Positions 42,198 to 51,174 of a stretch of DNA of 64,000 nucleotides are shown in pieces. The notes under the pieces were generated by a model, which saw only the letters and a list, made by a program, of their open reading frames with translations, ran no database searches and was not told the DNA's origin. The DNA is from Bacteroidales bacterium (GTDB lineage: Bacteria; Bacteroidota; Bacteroidia; Bacteroidales; UBA932). The stretch is taken from contig JAGBVR010000014.1 in assembly GCA_017630215.1 (NCBI GenBank), positions 62,001 through 126,000 of the forward strand, written 5' to 3'. The position numbers were made by a program, and so were the translations under genes. Numbering within the stretch: the stretch's first letter is position 1; each line of letters starts with the position of its first letter.

Positions 42198-44291
42198 TTA
42201 CTTAGTCAGTCCAAGCTTCTCCATGAGCGCCTGCGGCTCTGGATCATGACCGCGGAAGTTGCGGTAGATCACTGCCGCATCCTCTGTTCCACCCATTGAA
42301 AGAATATTCTTGCGGAATGAGTTTGAAACCTCTGTATTGAAGATTCCCTTCTCTTTGAAGAGAGAGAATGCATCAGCTTCAAGCACCTCTGCCCACTTGT
42401 AAGAATAATAACCGGCTGAATATCCGCCAGAGAAGATATGCGAGAATGATGTCGAGAATGCAGAACCCTCGACTGCAGGCATTACAGCATATGGTGCAAG
42501 AACCTTCTGCTCGAACTCTACTGTGCTTTCTGCAGGAAGCTCTGTAAGAGAATGCCAAGCCATATCGAGGTAACCGAAATGAAGCTGGCGTACCTGGGCA
42601 TAACCTGCAAGGTAATTCTTGGCAGCTACCACCTTCTCAATAAGCTCTGCAGGGATAGGCTCACCGGTCTGATAGTGCTTTGCGAATGAGTTCAGATAGT
42701 CCGGCTCGAAAGCCCAGTTCTCCATGATCTGTGAAGGAAGCTCCACAAAGTCGCGAGGAACATTAGTACCCGTGAGCGAACCATAACGTCCCTCCGCGAA
42801 AATGCCGTGAAGAGCGTGACCGAATTCGTGAAGGAATGTAACGAGCTCATCGTGTGTGATAAGTGCAGGAGCATCTGCCGTAGGCTTTGTAAAGTTCATT
42901 ACAGTGCTGATGAAAGGTCTGTACTCCACACCGTCTCTGATGCTCTGGCCACGGAACTCAGTCATCCATGCACCACCTCTCTTGCTTGCACGAGGGAAGA
43001 AGTCAGCATAGAAAAGAGCCAGATGACGACCGTCTGCATCTTTTACCTCATATACTTTTACATCCGGATGATATACAGGTACATTGTCAAGTTCTGTAAA
43101 TGAGATTCCGTAAAGACGGGTAGCGAGTCCGAAGACTGCATCGATGCAGCTCTCGAGCTGGAAATAAGGCTTGAGTTCCTCAGCACTGAGGGAGTACTCT
43201 GCCTGCTGATATTTCTCCGACCAATAGCTGAAGTCCCACGACTGGAGCTGGGAGTCCTCGAATCCGTTCTTCTTTGCAAACGCATATACATCAGCAACAT
43301 CCTTCTTCGCAAACTCCATTGAAGGCTCAAGAAGGTCCTTAATGAACTCATTGACTGTCAACTTGTTCTTCGCCATTCTTTCCTCGAGGGCATAATCAGC
43401 ATAAGTTTCATAACCAAGGATATTGGCGATCTTGATCCTGAGGTCAACGATCTTCTTTACGATCTCGGTATTGTCATTCTCACCACCGATAGACCTTGTA
43501 TTGTATGCAGTCCAGATCTGCTTGCGGAGATCTCTTTCCGTGCTGTACTTAAGGAAAGGGCTGTAGCTTGGAGCATCAAGTGTGAAAGCCCATCCTTCAA
43601 GTCCCTTCTCGACAGCTGTCTCGGCAGCCATTGTCTTCACAAATTCCGGAAGACCGCCGAGCTGTGTCGAATCTGTGATATTGAGAACATATGCATTTGT
43701 TGCGGCAAGTACATTCTTACTGAACTGGAGGGTGATGAGGGAAAGTTCCTCTGACCACTTGCTGTAAAGCTCCTTATCCTCATCAGAGAGATTTGCTCCA
43801 CCGCGCACGAAGCTCTTGTAATTATCCTCAAGAAGCTTCATCTGATCCGGAGCAAGACCGAGTTCATCCTTCTTCTCATAAACTGCCTTTACTCTCTGGA
43901 AAAGTTCAGGATTGAGCGACACATACATCGAATATTCTGTAAGCATTGGAGATATCTGCTCGGCAATCTGCTGCATCTCATCATTGGTGTTGGCTTCCAT
44001 GAGATTAAAGAAAATTCCTGCCACATTGTTCAATGTCTGGCCGGAAACTTCCATAGCCTCAATGGTGTTCTCGAAAGTAGGTCCTTCCTGATTAGCCACG
44101 ATAGCATCGATTTCAGCCTTAGCCTCGGCTATTCCCGCTTCGAAGGCAGGAAGATAATGTTCGTTCTTGATCTTGTCGAATTCAGGAGCGCCAAAAGGTG
44201 CAGACGACTCCTTCAAAAGAGGGTTTTCCATACTGTTGCAACTGCAGATTAGAGCAAGCGTCGAGCCTGCGATAAGTAGTTTCTTTGTCAT
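42198..44291 (-). CDS. M3-family oligopeptidase, predicted lipoprotein
   Basis: A 697-residue metallopeptidase of the M3 family (Dcp/PrlC type), which cuts short peptides. Zinc motif TFLHEFGHALHGIFAEG (HExxH, near residue 480) plus the downstream Glu region SQIMENWAFEPDYL. N-terminus MTKKLLIAGSTLALICSCNSM is a signal peptide with a plausible lipobox (ICSC), placing it in the envelope rather than the cytoplasm. Full length. Confidence 0.94.
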   Translation of the reverse strand: MTKKLLIAGSTLALICSCNSMENPLLKESSAPFGAPEFDKIKNEHYLPAFEAGIAEAKAEIDAIVANQEGPTFENTIEAMEVSGQTLNNVAGIFFNLMEANTNDEMQQIAEQISPMLTEYSMYVSLNPELFQRVKAVYEKKDELGLAPDQMKLLEDNYKSFVRGGANLSDEDKELYSKWSEELSLITLQFSKNVLAATNAYVLNITDSTQLGGLPEFVKTMAAETAVEKGLEGWAFTLDAPSYSPFLKYSTERDLRKQIWTAYNTRSIGGENDNTEIVKKIVDLRIKIANILGYETYADYALEERMAKNKLTVNEFIKDLLEPSMEFAKKDVADVYAFAKKNGFEDSQLQSWDFSYWSEKYQQAEYSLSAEELKPYFQLESCIDAVFGLATRLYGISFTELDNVPVYHPDVKVYEVKDADGRHLALFYADFFPRASKRGGAWMTEFRGQSIRDGVEYRPFISTVMNFTKPTADAPALITHDELVTFLHEFGHALHGIFAEGRYGSLTGTNVPRDFVELPSQIMENWAFEPDYLNSFAKHYQTGEPIPAELIEKVVAAKNYLAGYAQVRQLHFGYLDMAWHSLTELPAESTVEFEQKVLAPYAVMPAVEGSAFSTSFSHIFSGGYSAGYYSYKWAEVLEADAFSLFKEKGIFNTEVSNSFRKNILSMGGTEDAAVIYRNFRGHDPEPQALMEKLGLTK

Positions 44292-44302
44292 ATTATATCG
44301 AT

Positions 44303-44746
44303 TTATTGATCTTTCGTTTCCGTAACAATCTGCAAATTTACGGAAAGATTATGAATTTTCATTATCGAATACACTCTGGTACCTGTCATTATATATTTTA
44401 TATCATAGCAAGTAAAGACATCGTGCTTTCCAGTCCGTCTGTAAGAAGTCACCATCCCCGGAACAAATCCGATTGTCACCAGATCCACAAGATCGACAGA
44501 GTCCGTACCTTCCTTAAGCAAAGCATCCAGAATTTCATAATTTCTGTTAATTATGGCTATGACCTTGCTCTTGACTGCGCGCGCGGCTATCGCTATGCTG
44601 TTATGATGTCTGGTCTTGCAGTCATCACAGCAGAATTTCTTATCTGTCCTTCCATATCGGATCGGGCTTCCGCACTCCAGGCAAAGGGGCGGTTTTCTTA
44701 TGTTTCTCTTGTACTCCACAATGCAAAATTGAAGTGCTTCGACCAC
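44303..44746 (-). CDS. Hypothetical protein with N-terminal zinc ribbon
   Basis: A 147-residue protein. CLECGSPIRYGRTDKKFCCDDCKTRHHN is a four-Cys zinc ribbon (DUF2116-like); the remainder is mixed alpha/beta (SIMKIHNLSVNLQIVTE at the end). Homologues with this layout are common in Bacteroidetes; role unknown. The 258-base gap to ssb shows no gene. Confidence 0.75.
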   Translation of the reverse strand: MVEALQFCIVEYKRNIRKPPLCLECGSPIRYGRTDKKFCCDDCKTRHHNSIAIAARAVKSKVIAIINRNYEILDALLKEGTDSVDLVDLVTIGFVPGMVTSYRRTGKHDVFTCYDIKYIMTGTRVYSIMKIHNLSVNLQIVTETKDQ

Positions 44747-45004
44747 AAAAGCAATAGCCGTAATGCAGGTTTTTCTCTTTCTTATGTAAATTCATTTTTT
44801 CTTGTGTTCACGACTGGACATAAAATAAATTTTAGGTCGCATAAAAAAGATTTAAAAAGGATAAAAAAGAAAAAAACCTTCATTACAGAGGCCTGGAACG
44901 CATACAAGCTACCGGATTTTTACTTTACTTTGCCATCAACCTGCCGAGCGCGCATTATGGTGTAGGGAAGATAAAGTATAACTTTTAAACGTGAGATTTT
45001 CATA

Positions 45005-45349
45005 ATGGAACATCTAAACAGGATAGAACTTCGAGGACGCGTCGGAACAGTGCGCACGAACGAAGTGAGCGGGACCAAAGTCGCAAACTTTTCCCTAGTA
45101 TCCGAGCTCCTATATAAGACCAGAGAAGGAGCTCCCACAGCAGAAACCACATGGTTCAACGTAGCAGCCTGGAATAACAAGGACATGCCAGATCTGGACA
45201 AAATCGAAAAGGGTATGGCCCTTTATGTTTCAGGGCGCATGCGTACTGTGAGATATAACGGTGCTGACGGAACAGAGAAGCTCTTCTACGAAGTGCTCGC
45301 TCAGAAGGTGAGGATTCTGGACGAAGAACCTCAAGAGACATTTTTTTAA
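45005..45349 (+). CDS. ssb: Single-stranded DNA-binding protein
   Basis: A 114-residue OB-fold protein: LNRIELRGRVGTVRTNEVSGTKVANFSLVSE, TTWFNVAAWNNK and GMALYVSGRMRTVRYNG. The C-terminal tail is very short and ends DEEPQETFF instead of the long linker with DDIPF; the final acidic-Phe tip could still bind partner proteins. Possibly a specialised second SSB. Confidence 0.92.
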   Translation: MEHLNRIELRGRVGTVRTNEVSGTKVANFSLVSELLYKTREGAPTAETTWFNVAAWNNKDMPDLDKIEKGMALYVSGRMRTVRYNGADGTEKLFYEVLAQKVRILDEEPQETFF

Positions 45350-45357
45350 TTGACAGA

Positions 45358-45394
45358 TACCGGGCAGGATGAGTCCGGACACCTCTGCCCGGTA
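45358..45394 (+). terminator. Hairpin after ssb
   Basis: TACCGGGCAG and CTGCCCGGTA pair around a 17-base loop, 9 bases after the ssb stop; the T-rich stretch follows about 10 bases later. Confidence 0.6.
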
Positions 45395-45465
45395 AATCAT
45401 ATCATTTTTAACAACCTTTTAACATATTCACTATACCTTGTGATGTAAAATTATAAATTTTAAGA

Positions 45466-45473
45466 TATCTTTG
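45466..45473 (+). promoter_or_regulatory. -7 box for pflB-pflA
   Basis: TATCTTTG, 33 bases upstream of the pflB ATG; a TTG at 45438-45440 is 25 bases further up, longer than the usual 19-21. No FNR-type site is seen. Confidence 0.45.
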
Positions 45474-45506
45474 CAGCCGAATTGAAAGCGATTAATTAGT
45501 TTATAT

Positions 45507-47729
45507 ATGGATCAGAATTTCAAAGACGGCAGATGGAGCCGCAGAATTGATGTTGCGGATTTCGTTTACAACAACATCACCCCTTATGAAGGAGACGCAT
45601 CATTCCTCCAGGGTCCTACAGAACGTACCAAGAAGCTTTGGGCAAAGTGCGTAGAGGCGCTTGCAGAAGAAAGAGCTAACGGTGGCGTACGTTCTATCGA
45701 CGCAAAGACCATTTCTACAATCACATCACACGCAGCAGGTTACATCGACAGAGAGAACGAGCTTATCGTTGGTCTCCAGACCGATGAACTTCTCAAGAGA
45801 GCTATCAAGCCATTCGGAGGTCTCAAGGTAGTGGAGAAGGCTTGCCTCGAAAACGGCGTGGAGCTCGATCCTAAGGTGAAGGAAATCTTCACACACTACA
45901 GAAAGACACATAACGACGGAGTATTCGACGTATATACAGAGGAAATCCGCAAGTACAGATCACTAGGTTTCCTCACAGGACTTCCTGACAACTATTCACG
46001 CGGACGTATCATCGGTGACTACCGCCGTCTGGCTCTCTATGGTATCGACAGACTTATCGAGGCTAAGAGAGAAGACCTCAGGAATCTTACCGGAACAATG
46101 ACCCGCTCACGCATCACTCTTCGCGAGGAGGTATCTGAGCAGATCCGCGCCCTTCAGGAAATCAAGATCATGGGCGAGTACTACGGACTCGACCTCAGCA
46201 GACCAGCAACAAACGCCCAGGAGGCAGTTCAGTGGCTTTACATGGCTTACCTCGCTGCTGTAAAGGAGCAGGACGGTGCAGCGATGTCACTTGGTAACGT
46301 ATCATCGTTCCTCGATATCTTCATCCAGTACGACCTCGACAACAATATCATCGACGAGACATTCGCTCAGGAGCTCATCGACCAGTTCGTAATGAAGCTC
46401 AGAATGGTACGTCACCTCCGCATGAACTCTTACAACGACCTCTTCGCAGGAGACCCTACCTGGATCACCGAGTCTATCGGAGGACGTTTCACTGGCGGAA
46501 AGAGCAAGGTGACCAAGACTTCGTTCCGTTTCCTCCAGACACTTTATAACCTCGGACCTGCACCAGAGCCAAACATGACAGTTCTCTGGCACCCTGGACT
46601 CCCAGAGGGATTCAAGGAGTTCTGCGCACAGGTTTCTATCGACACCAGCTCAGTCCAGTACGAGAACGACTCACTCATGCGTAAGGTAAGAGGCTGCGAC
46701 GACTACGGTATCGCTTGCTGCGTATCTTACCAGGCAATCGGTAAGGCTATCCAGTTCTTCGGAGCACGTGCCAACCTCGCTAAGGCTCTCCTTCTTGCGA
46801 TCAACGGAGGACGCTGCGAGAACACCGGTACTCTTATCGTAGAGGGCATCAAGCCTCTCTCAAGCGACGTACTCGACTTCGACGAGGTAATGGACAACTA
46901 CAAGAAGGTAATGCACGAGGTGGCACGAGTTTATAACGAGACTATGAACATCATCCACTACATGCATGACAAGTATGACTACGAGAAGTCACAGATGGCG
47001 TTCATCGACACCAATCCTAAGATCAACCTCGCATACGGAGTGGCAGGTCTTTCTATCGTAGCCGACTCGCTTTCTGCCATCAAGTATGCAAAGGTAACAG
47101 CTCGCCGCAACGCTGACGGTCTTACCGAGGGATTCGACATCGAGGGAGAGTTCCCTAAGTTCGGTAACGACAATGACCTTGTGGACGTTCTTGCAAGAGA
47201 CGTGGTTCAGTTCTTCAACACAGAGCTCAGCACGCACAAGGTATACAAGGGAGCCGAGCCAACCCTTTCACTCCTCACCATCACTTCTAACGTGATGTAC
47301 GGCAAGAAGACAGGTGCTACACCAGACGGACGCGCCAAGGGAGTGGCTTTCGCACCGGGCGCAAACCCAATGCACGGCCGCGACACTCACGGAGCCATCG
47401 CTTCCCTCTCATCTGTAGCGAAGCTTGACTACCACGATTCTAAGGATGGTATCTCCAACACATTCTCGATCGTGCCTAAGTCACTCGGTCCTACAAACGA
47501 GGACAAGATCGACAACCTCATCACGATGATGGACGGTTACTTCACAAAGGGTGCACACCACCTCAATGTGAATGTCCTCAACAAGGAGATGCTTATGGAC
47601 GCAATGGAACATCCTGAGAAGTATCCTCAGCTCACAATCCGTGTTTCCGGATACGCTGTGAACTTCATCAGACTCAGCCGCGACCAGCAGCTCGAAGTTA
47701 TTTCAAGAACATTCCACGAATCACTCTAA
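45507..47729 (+). CDS. pflB: Formate C-acetyltransferase (pyruvate formate-lyase)
   Basis: A 740-residue glycyl-radical enzyme converting pyruvate and CoA to acetyl-CoA and formate in anaerobic metabolism. Seen: the adjacent active-site Cys404-Cys405 in [12 protein letters not shown], and the glycyl-radical loop RVSGYAVNF with Gly715, 25 residues from the end. The codons are strongly biased to a few synonyms (CTC, AAG, GAG), unlike neighbours, which suggests very high expression. Its activase follows directly. Confidence 0.98.
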   Translation: MDQNFKDGRWSRRIDVADFVYNNITPYEGDASFLQGPTERTKKLWAKCVEALAEERANGGVRSIDAKTISTITSHAAGYIDRENELIVGLQTDELLKRAIKPFGGLKVVEKACLENGVELDPKVKEIFTHYRKTHNDGVFDVYTEEIRKYRSLGFLTGLPDNYSRGRIIGDYRRLALYGIDRLIEAKREDLRNLTGTMTRSRITLREEVSEQIRALQEIKIMGEYYGLDLSRPATNAQEAVQWLYMAYLAAVKEQDGAAMSLGNVSSFLDIFIQYDLDNNIIDETFAQELIDQFVMKLRMVRHLRMNSYNDLFAGDPTWITESIGGRFTGGKSKVTKTSFRFLQTLYNLGPAPEPNMTVLWHPGLPEGFKEFCAQVSIDTSSVQYENDSLMRKVRGCDDYGIACCVSYQAIGKAIQFFGARANLAKALLLAINGGRCENTGTLIVEGIKPLSSDVLDFDEVMDNYKKVMHEVARVYNETMNIIHYMHDKYDYEKSQMAFIDTNPKINLAYGVAGLSIVADSLSAIKYAKVTARRNADGLTEGFDIEGEFPKFGNDNDLVDVLARDVVQFFNTELSTHKVYKGAEPTLSLLTITSNVMYGKKTGATPDGRAKGVAFAPGANPMHGRDTHGAIASLSSVAKLDYHDSKDGISNTFSIVPKSLGPTNEDKIDNLITMMDGYFTKGAHHLNVNVLNKEMLMDAMEHPEKYPQLTIRVSGYAVNFIRLSRDQQLEVISRTFHESL

Positions 47730-47764
47730 CAATAATCCCCGGCTTGACCGGGGATCATGATACC

Positions 47765-48490
47765 ATGATCAAGGTTCATTCATACGAATCAATGGGAACA
47801 TACGACGGGCCGGGACTCAGGCTCGTCGTTTTTCTGCAGGGCTGTCCTTTCAAATGCCTCTATTGCGCAAACCCGGACACCATAACATTTGACGGAGGCA
47901 CTCCTACCGAAATCGAAGAAATCGTAAGAATGGCTGTAAGCCAGAAACCGTTCTTCGGGAAAAGGGGTGGAGTCACATTCTCCGGAGGCGAGCCTACAAT
48001 GCAGGCAAAAGAGCTTCTTCCTCTTTACACGAGACTTAAGGAAGAAGGCATAAACATCTGCATTGACACCAATGGAGGTGCATGGAACAGCGACATCGAG
48101 GAACTTCTCAGACAGACCGACCTCGTCCTCCTTGACTGCAAGCAGTTCAATAACGCAAGACATGAGAGCCTTACAGGCCGCAGCAATGAACAGACACTCA
48201 AGACAGCACAATGGCTTGAAGATAACGGCAAGCCTTTCTGGCTCAGGTATGTGCTTGTGCCGGGAATAAGTGATTTCGAAGAGGATATCAGAGCTCTCGG
48301 AGAACATTTCAAAGGTTACAGGATGCTCCAGAGAGTAGAGATTCTTCCTTATCATACCTTGGGAAAGCACAAGTACGAGTCTCTTGGATGGGAATACAAG
48401 CTGGCTGATACTCCGCACAACACTCCGGAGCAGCTTGACAGAGCATTGGCGCTATTCAATGAATATTTTGATTGTGCCATAATGAATTAA
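47765..48490 (+). CDS. pflA: Pyruvate formate-lyase activating enzyme
   Basis: A 241-residue radical SAM enzyme that installs the glycyl radical on PflB. Seen: GCPFKCLYC, giving the CxxxCxxC cluster (Cys27, Cys31, Cys34), GGVTFSGGEPTMQ, and INICIDTNGG. The Met at 47765 is preferred to 47744, because the family starts close to KVHSYESMGT. An intrinsic terminator follows. Confidence 0.96.
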   Translation: MIKVHSYESMGTYDGPGLRLVVFLQGCPFKCLYCANPDTITFDGGTPTEIEEIVRMAVSQKPFFGKRGGVTFSGGEPTMQAKELLPLYTRLKEEGINICIDTNGGAWNSDIEELLRQTDLVLLDCKQFNNARHESLTGRSNEQTLKTAQWLEDNGKPFWLRYVLVPGISDFEEDIRALGEHFKGYRMLQRVEILPYHTLGKHKYESLGWEYKLADTPHNTPEQLDRALALFNEYFDCAIMN

Positions 48491-48495
48491 GCCGA

Positions 48496-48522
48496 AAAAG
48501 AGCCCGAAAGGGTTCTTTTTTT
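48496..48522 (+). terminator. Intrinsic terminator after pflA
   Basis: AAGAGCCC, loop GAAA, GGGTTCTT (one G-U), then a run of T. Confidence 0.85.
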
Positions 48523-48554
48523 GTTATATTTGTGCTCTGTGAATTATCATTGCC

Positions 48555-49562
48555 ATGAAAACAAAAGATGTCGCACTGGTTCTTTCCAGCGGAGGACCAC
48601 GAGGATGGGCATATATCGGTGCCATCGAAGAGCTTGAAAGCCGTGGATACAACATTACATCCATCGCAGGGACTTCCATAGGTTCCCTAATCGGCGGAAT
48701 ATATGCTGCAGGCAGGCTCGCGGATATCAAAGATTGGCTTTTCTCGCTGGATGCATGGAAGGTATTCTCACTGATGGACATCTCACTCAGCAAGAATCAT
48801 CTGGTAAAGGGTGACAAAGTCATCGGAGCCATCAAGGAAATCGTTCCTGAAATAAACATTGAAGATCTCAATATCCCATACCGGGCCGTAGCAGCAGACC
48901 TTTACACAGGAGAGGAGGTGATATTCGACCAAGGTCCTCTGTTCGAGGCTATCAGGGCATCCATCTCGATACCATCTTTATTCAGACCCGTAAAATATGG
49001 ATTCAGAACACTTGTGGACGGAGGAGTCGTGAATACCATGCCTATAGACAGAGTGGTCAGAAACGGCAACGACATTGTCGTAGCATTCGATGTCAATGAT
49101 GTGGATGTAGAATCCATAAGAAAGACAATAATAGACGAGGCAAGACATGAAGAAGACCGAGTCACTGCGGAAAAAGCACTGAACAAGGAAACCCGAAATG
49201 TCCTTAACTCCATCCGGCACAACTCTACCCTTACCCTGCTGGACAAGTTCAGGCTTGCTAAAGAACAGGGAGCAAAGATCATCAGTCATAAGATGCACAG
49301 TGAAGAACTCGAACCGGAGCTATTCTTTGAGGAAAACTACTACAGTATCCTCTCCCGCACATTCTCGCTGATGAACCATGTGATAGCCAAGGCAGCAGCA
49401 GAGAGATTCCAGCCGGAGGTGCTCGTGAAAATGCCGTTTGATCTCTACGACGACATCAGCGACTATGCCAAGGCAGCAGAGATTTCGGAAGTAGGAAGGG
49501 AACTCATGAAGAAAGCTCTGGATAAATATGAGGCTTCTCGAGAAACTGAGAATGACAATTAA
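48555..49562 (+). CDS. Patatin-like phospholipase
   Basis: A 335-residue lipid acyl hydrolase. Seen: oxyanion loop GGPRG (13-17), nucleophile elbow GTSIGS (Ser41), and DGG with catalytic Asp155 in LVDGGVVNTMP. No signal peptide, so cytoplasmic. Its last codons (ASRETENDN) are encoded by a copy of the dispersed repeat. The next gene starts 17 bases later. Confidence 0.93.
   Translation: MKTKDVALVLSSGGPRGWAYIGAIEELESRGYNITSIAGTSIGSLIGGIYAAGRLADIKDWLFSLDAWKVFSLMDISLSKNHLVKGDKVIGAIKEIVPEINIEDLNIPYRAVAADLYTGEEVIFDQGPLFEAIRASISIPSLFRPVKYGFRTLVDGGVVNTMPIDRVVRNGNDIVVAFDVNDVDVESIRKTIIDEARHEEDRVTAEKALNKETRNVLNSIRHNSTLTLLDKFRLAKEQGAKIISHKMHSEELEPELFFEENYYSILSRTFSLMNHVIAKAAAERFQPEVLVKMPFDLYDDISDYAKAAEISEVGRELMKKALDKYEASRETENDN
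49536..49558. repeat. Dispersed repeat copy at the patatin gene end
   Basis: CTCGAGAAACTGAGAATG matches the repeat core CTCGACAAGCTCGAAATG and encodes the C-terminal residues of the patatin. Confidence 0.6.
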
Positions 49563-49578
49563 ACTAAACTCTAACTAT

Positions 49579-51093
49579 ATGCTAAAAAAAATCCGTACTA
49601 TTCTGGCAGCCGTCTTTTTTGTCGGCGTGACTCTTCTGTTCCTGGATTTCACAGGGACCCTTCACGCATGGCTCGGATGGATGGCCAAGATCCAGTTCCT
49701 TCCAGCGGTACTGGCAGCCAATTTCATCGTTGTGGCAGTTCTTCTGCTGCTGACCCTTATCTTCGGAAGAGTATACTGTTCTGTAATATGTCCTCTGGGA
49801 GTGATGCAGGATATTATTTCATGGTTTCATGGCAAGACCAAAAAGAAGAACCGCTTCCGTTTTTCATACTCTCCCGCAAAGAACTGGCTCAGATTCGCTG
49901 TTCTCGTGCTTTTCTGCGTCGGACTCGTATTCGGTGCTCACTCCCTTGCAGTGATAATCGCACCTTACAGCGCATACGGAAGGATTGCAGCCAATCTCTT
50001 TGCACCTCTGTATCAATGGGGTAACAATCTCCTTGCTTGGATTGCAGAGAGAACTGACAGCTATGCATTCTATAGTGTGGATGTATGGATCAAGTCAGTA
50101 TCTACATTCGTCATAGCGATTCTCACATTCGTCGTCATCGGATTCCTATCATGGAAACACGGCAGAACATGGTGCAACACGATCTGCCCTGTGGGTACTG
50201 TTCTGGGATTCTTCTCAAGATTCAGCCTGCTTGCACCGGTCATTGACACTGATAAATGCCGCAACTGCGGACTTTGCGGGAAACAATGCAAGGCTTCCTG
50301 CATCGATACCAAGGAACATCAGATCGACTATAGCCGTTGCGTGGTGTGTATGGACTGTATCGACACATGCAAGGATGGTGCGATTCATTATGGCTTGAGG
50401 AAAAGATCCTTCGCAAAGGCTCAGGATGACAAGAAAAGCGCTCAGGATGACAAGAAGAACGCAGACAAAGGTCGCAGAGCATTCCTGATTTCTACGGCAA
50501 TAGCAGGAACTGCAGCCACTGTCAAAGCACAGGAGATGAAGGTAGACGGAGGTCTCACTGCCATCTCGAATGCAGAAAAGCCAGAACGTCAGACTCCTAT
50601 TGTTCCGGCAGGTGCATTGAGCCTGAAGAATTTTGCAGATCATTGTACATCATGCCAGCTCTGCGTAAGCGTGTGCCCGAACCAGGTCCTCAGACCTTCG
50701 ACATCACTTCTGACGCTGATGCAGCCTGAAATGTCATACGAAAGAGGATACTGCCGTCCGGAGTGTACAAGATGTTCGGACATCTGTCCTGCCGGAGCAA
50801 TCCGCCCGATAAGCGTAGAAGAAAAATCATCCATCCAGATCGGACACGCTGTCGTGAATCTTGACAATTGCGTTGTCAACACTGACGGTGTAAAATGCGG
50901 CAATTGTGCCCGCCACTGCCCTGTCGGAGCGATCAGAATGGTCAGAAAGAACCCTGACGACCCTAAGTCACTGATGATTCCTACAGTAAATGAAGAGAGG
51001 TGTATAGGATGCGGCGCCTGCGAGAACTTGTGTCCTGCAAGACCTTTCACAGCAATTCATGTAGAAGGACACGAAGTACATAAGATGATTTAG
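49579..51093 (+). CDS. NapH/NapG-like fused polyferredoxin
   Basis: About 504 residues. The N-terminal half has TM helices and the CxxxCP motifs of NapH/MauN-type proteins (YCSVICPLGVMQD, WCNTICPVGTVLGF), then two 4Fe-4S clusters (CRNCGLCGKQCKASC, CVVCMDCIDTCKDGA). A charged linker (about 273-296, FAKAQDDKKSAQDDKKNAD) follows, then a Tat-like RRAFLISTAIAGTAA segment, then more ferredoxin clusters (CTSCQLCVSVCP, CTRCSDICP, CGNCARHCP, CIGCGACENLCP). This is the layout of NapH joined to NapG. Electron transfer to a quinone- or aldo/keto-linked acceptor is inferred. Confidence 0.85.
   Translation: MLKKIRTILAAVFFVGVTLLFLDFTGTLHAWLGWMAKIQFLPAVLAANFIVVAVLLLLTLIFGRVYCSVICPLGVMQDIISWFHGKTKKKNRFRFSYSPAKNWLRFAVLVLFCVGLVFGAHSLAVIIAPYSAYGRIAANLFAPLYQWGNNLLAWIAERTDSYAFYSVDVWIKSVSTFVIAILTFVVIGFLSWKHGRTWCNTICPVGTVLGFFSRFSLLAPVIDTDKCRNCGLCGKQCKASCIDTKEHQIDYSRCVVCMDCIDTCKDGAIHYGLRKRSFAKAQDDKKSAQDDKKNADKGRRAFLISTAIAGTAATVKAQEMKVDGGLTAISNAEKPERQTPIVPAGALSLKNFADHCTSCQLCVSVCPNQVLRPSTSLLTLMQPEMSYERGYCRPECTRCSDICPAGAIRPISVEEKSSIQIGHAVVNLDNCVVNTDGVKCGNCARHCPVGAIRMVRKNPDDPKSLMIPTVNEERCIGCGACENLCPARPFTAIHVEGHEVHKMI
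50406..50455. repeat. Dispersed repeat units inside the polyferredoxin linker
   Basis: CGCAAAGGCTCAGGATGACA and GCGCTCAGGATGACAAGAAG are two in-frame units of the same repeat family; they encode AKAQDDKK and SAQDDKK at the junction of the two ferredoxin modules. Confidence 0.65.
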
Positions 51094-51098
51094 GGATT

Positions 51099-51165
51099 TC
51101 TCGACAAGCTCGAAATGACAACAGACAAGCTCGAAATGACAACAGAAAAGCTTGAAATGACAACA
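51099..51165. repeat. Three tandem 21-base repeat units
   Basis: GACAAGCTCGAAATGACA plus ACA occurs at 51103-51123 and exactly again at 51124-51144, with a diverged third unit at 51145-51165. They sit between the polyferredoxin stop and the ATG at 51175. Read in frame they would encode DKLEMTT repeats, but I place the gene start after them. Confidence 0.8.
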
Positions 51166-51174
51166 GAAAATACT

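Noticed and set aside
51115..51174. Repeat-encoded N-terminal extension (MTTDKLEMTTEKL) of the aldo/keto reductase
   Set aside because: A normal twin-arginine signal begins at the Met at 51175; the extension is the 21-base repeat and would bury the signal.
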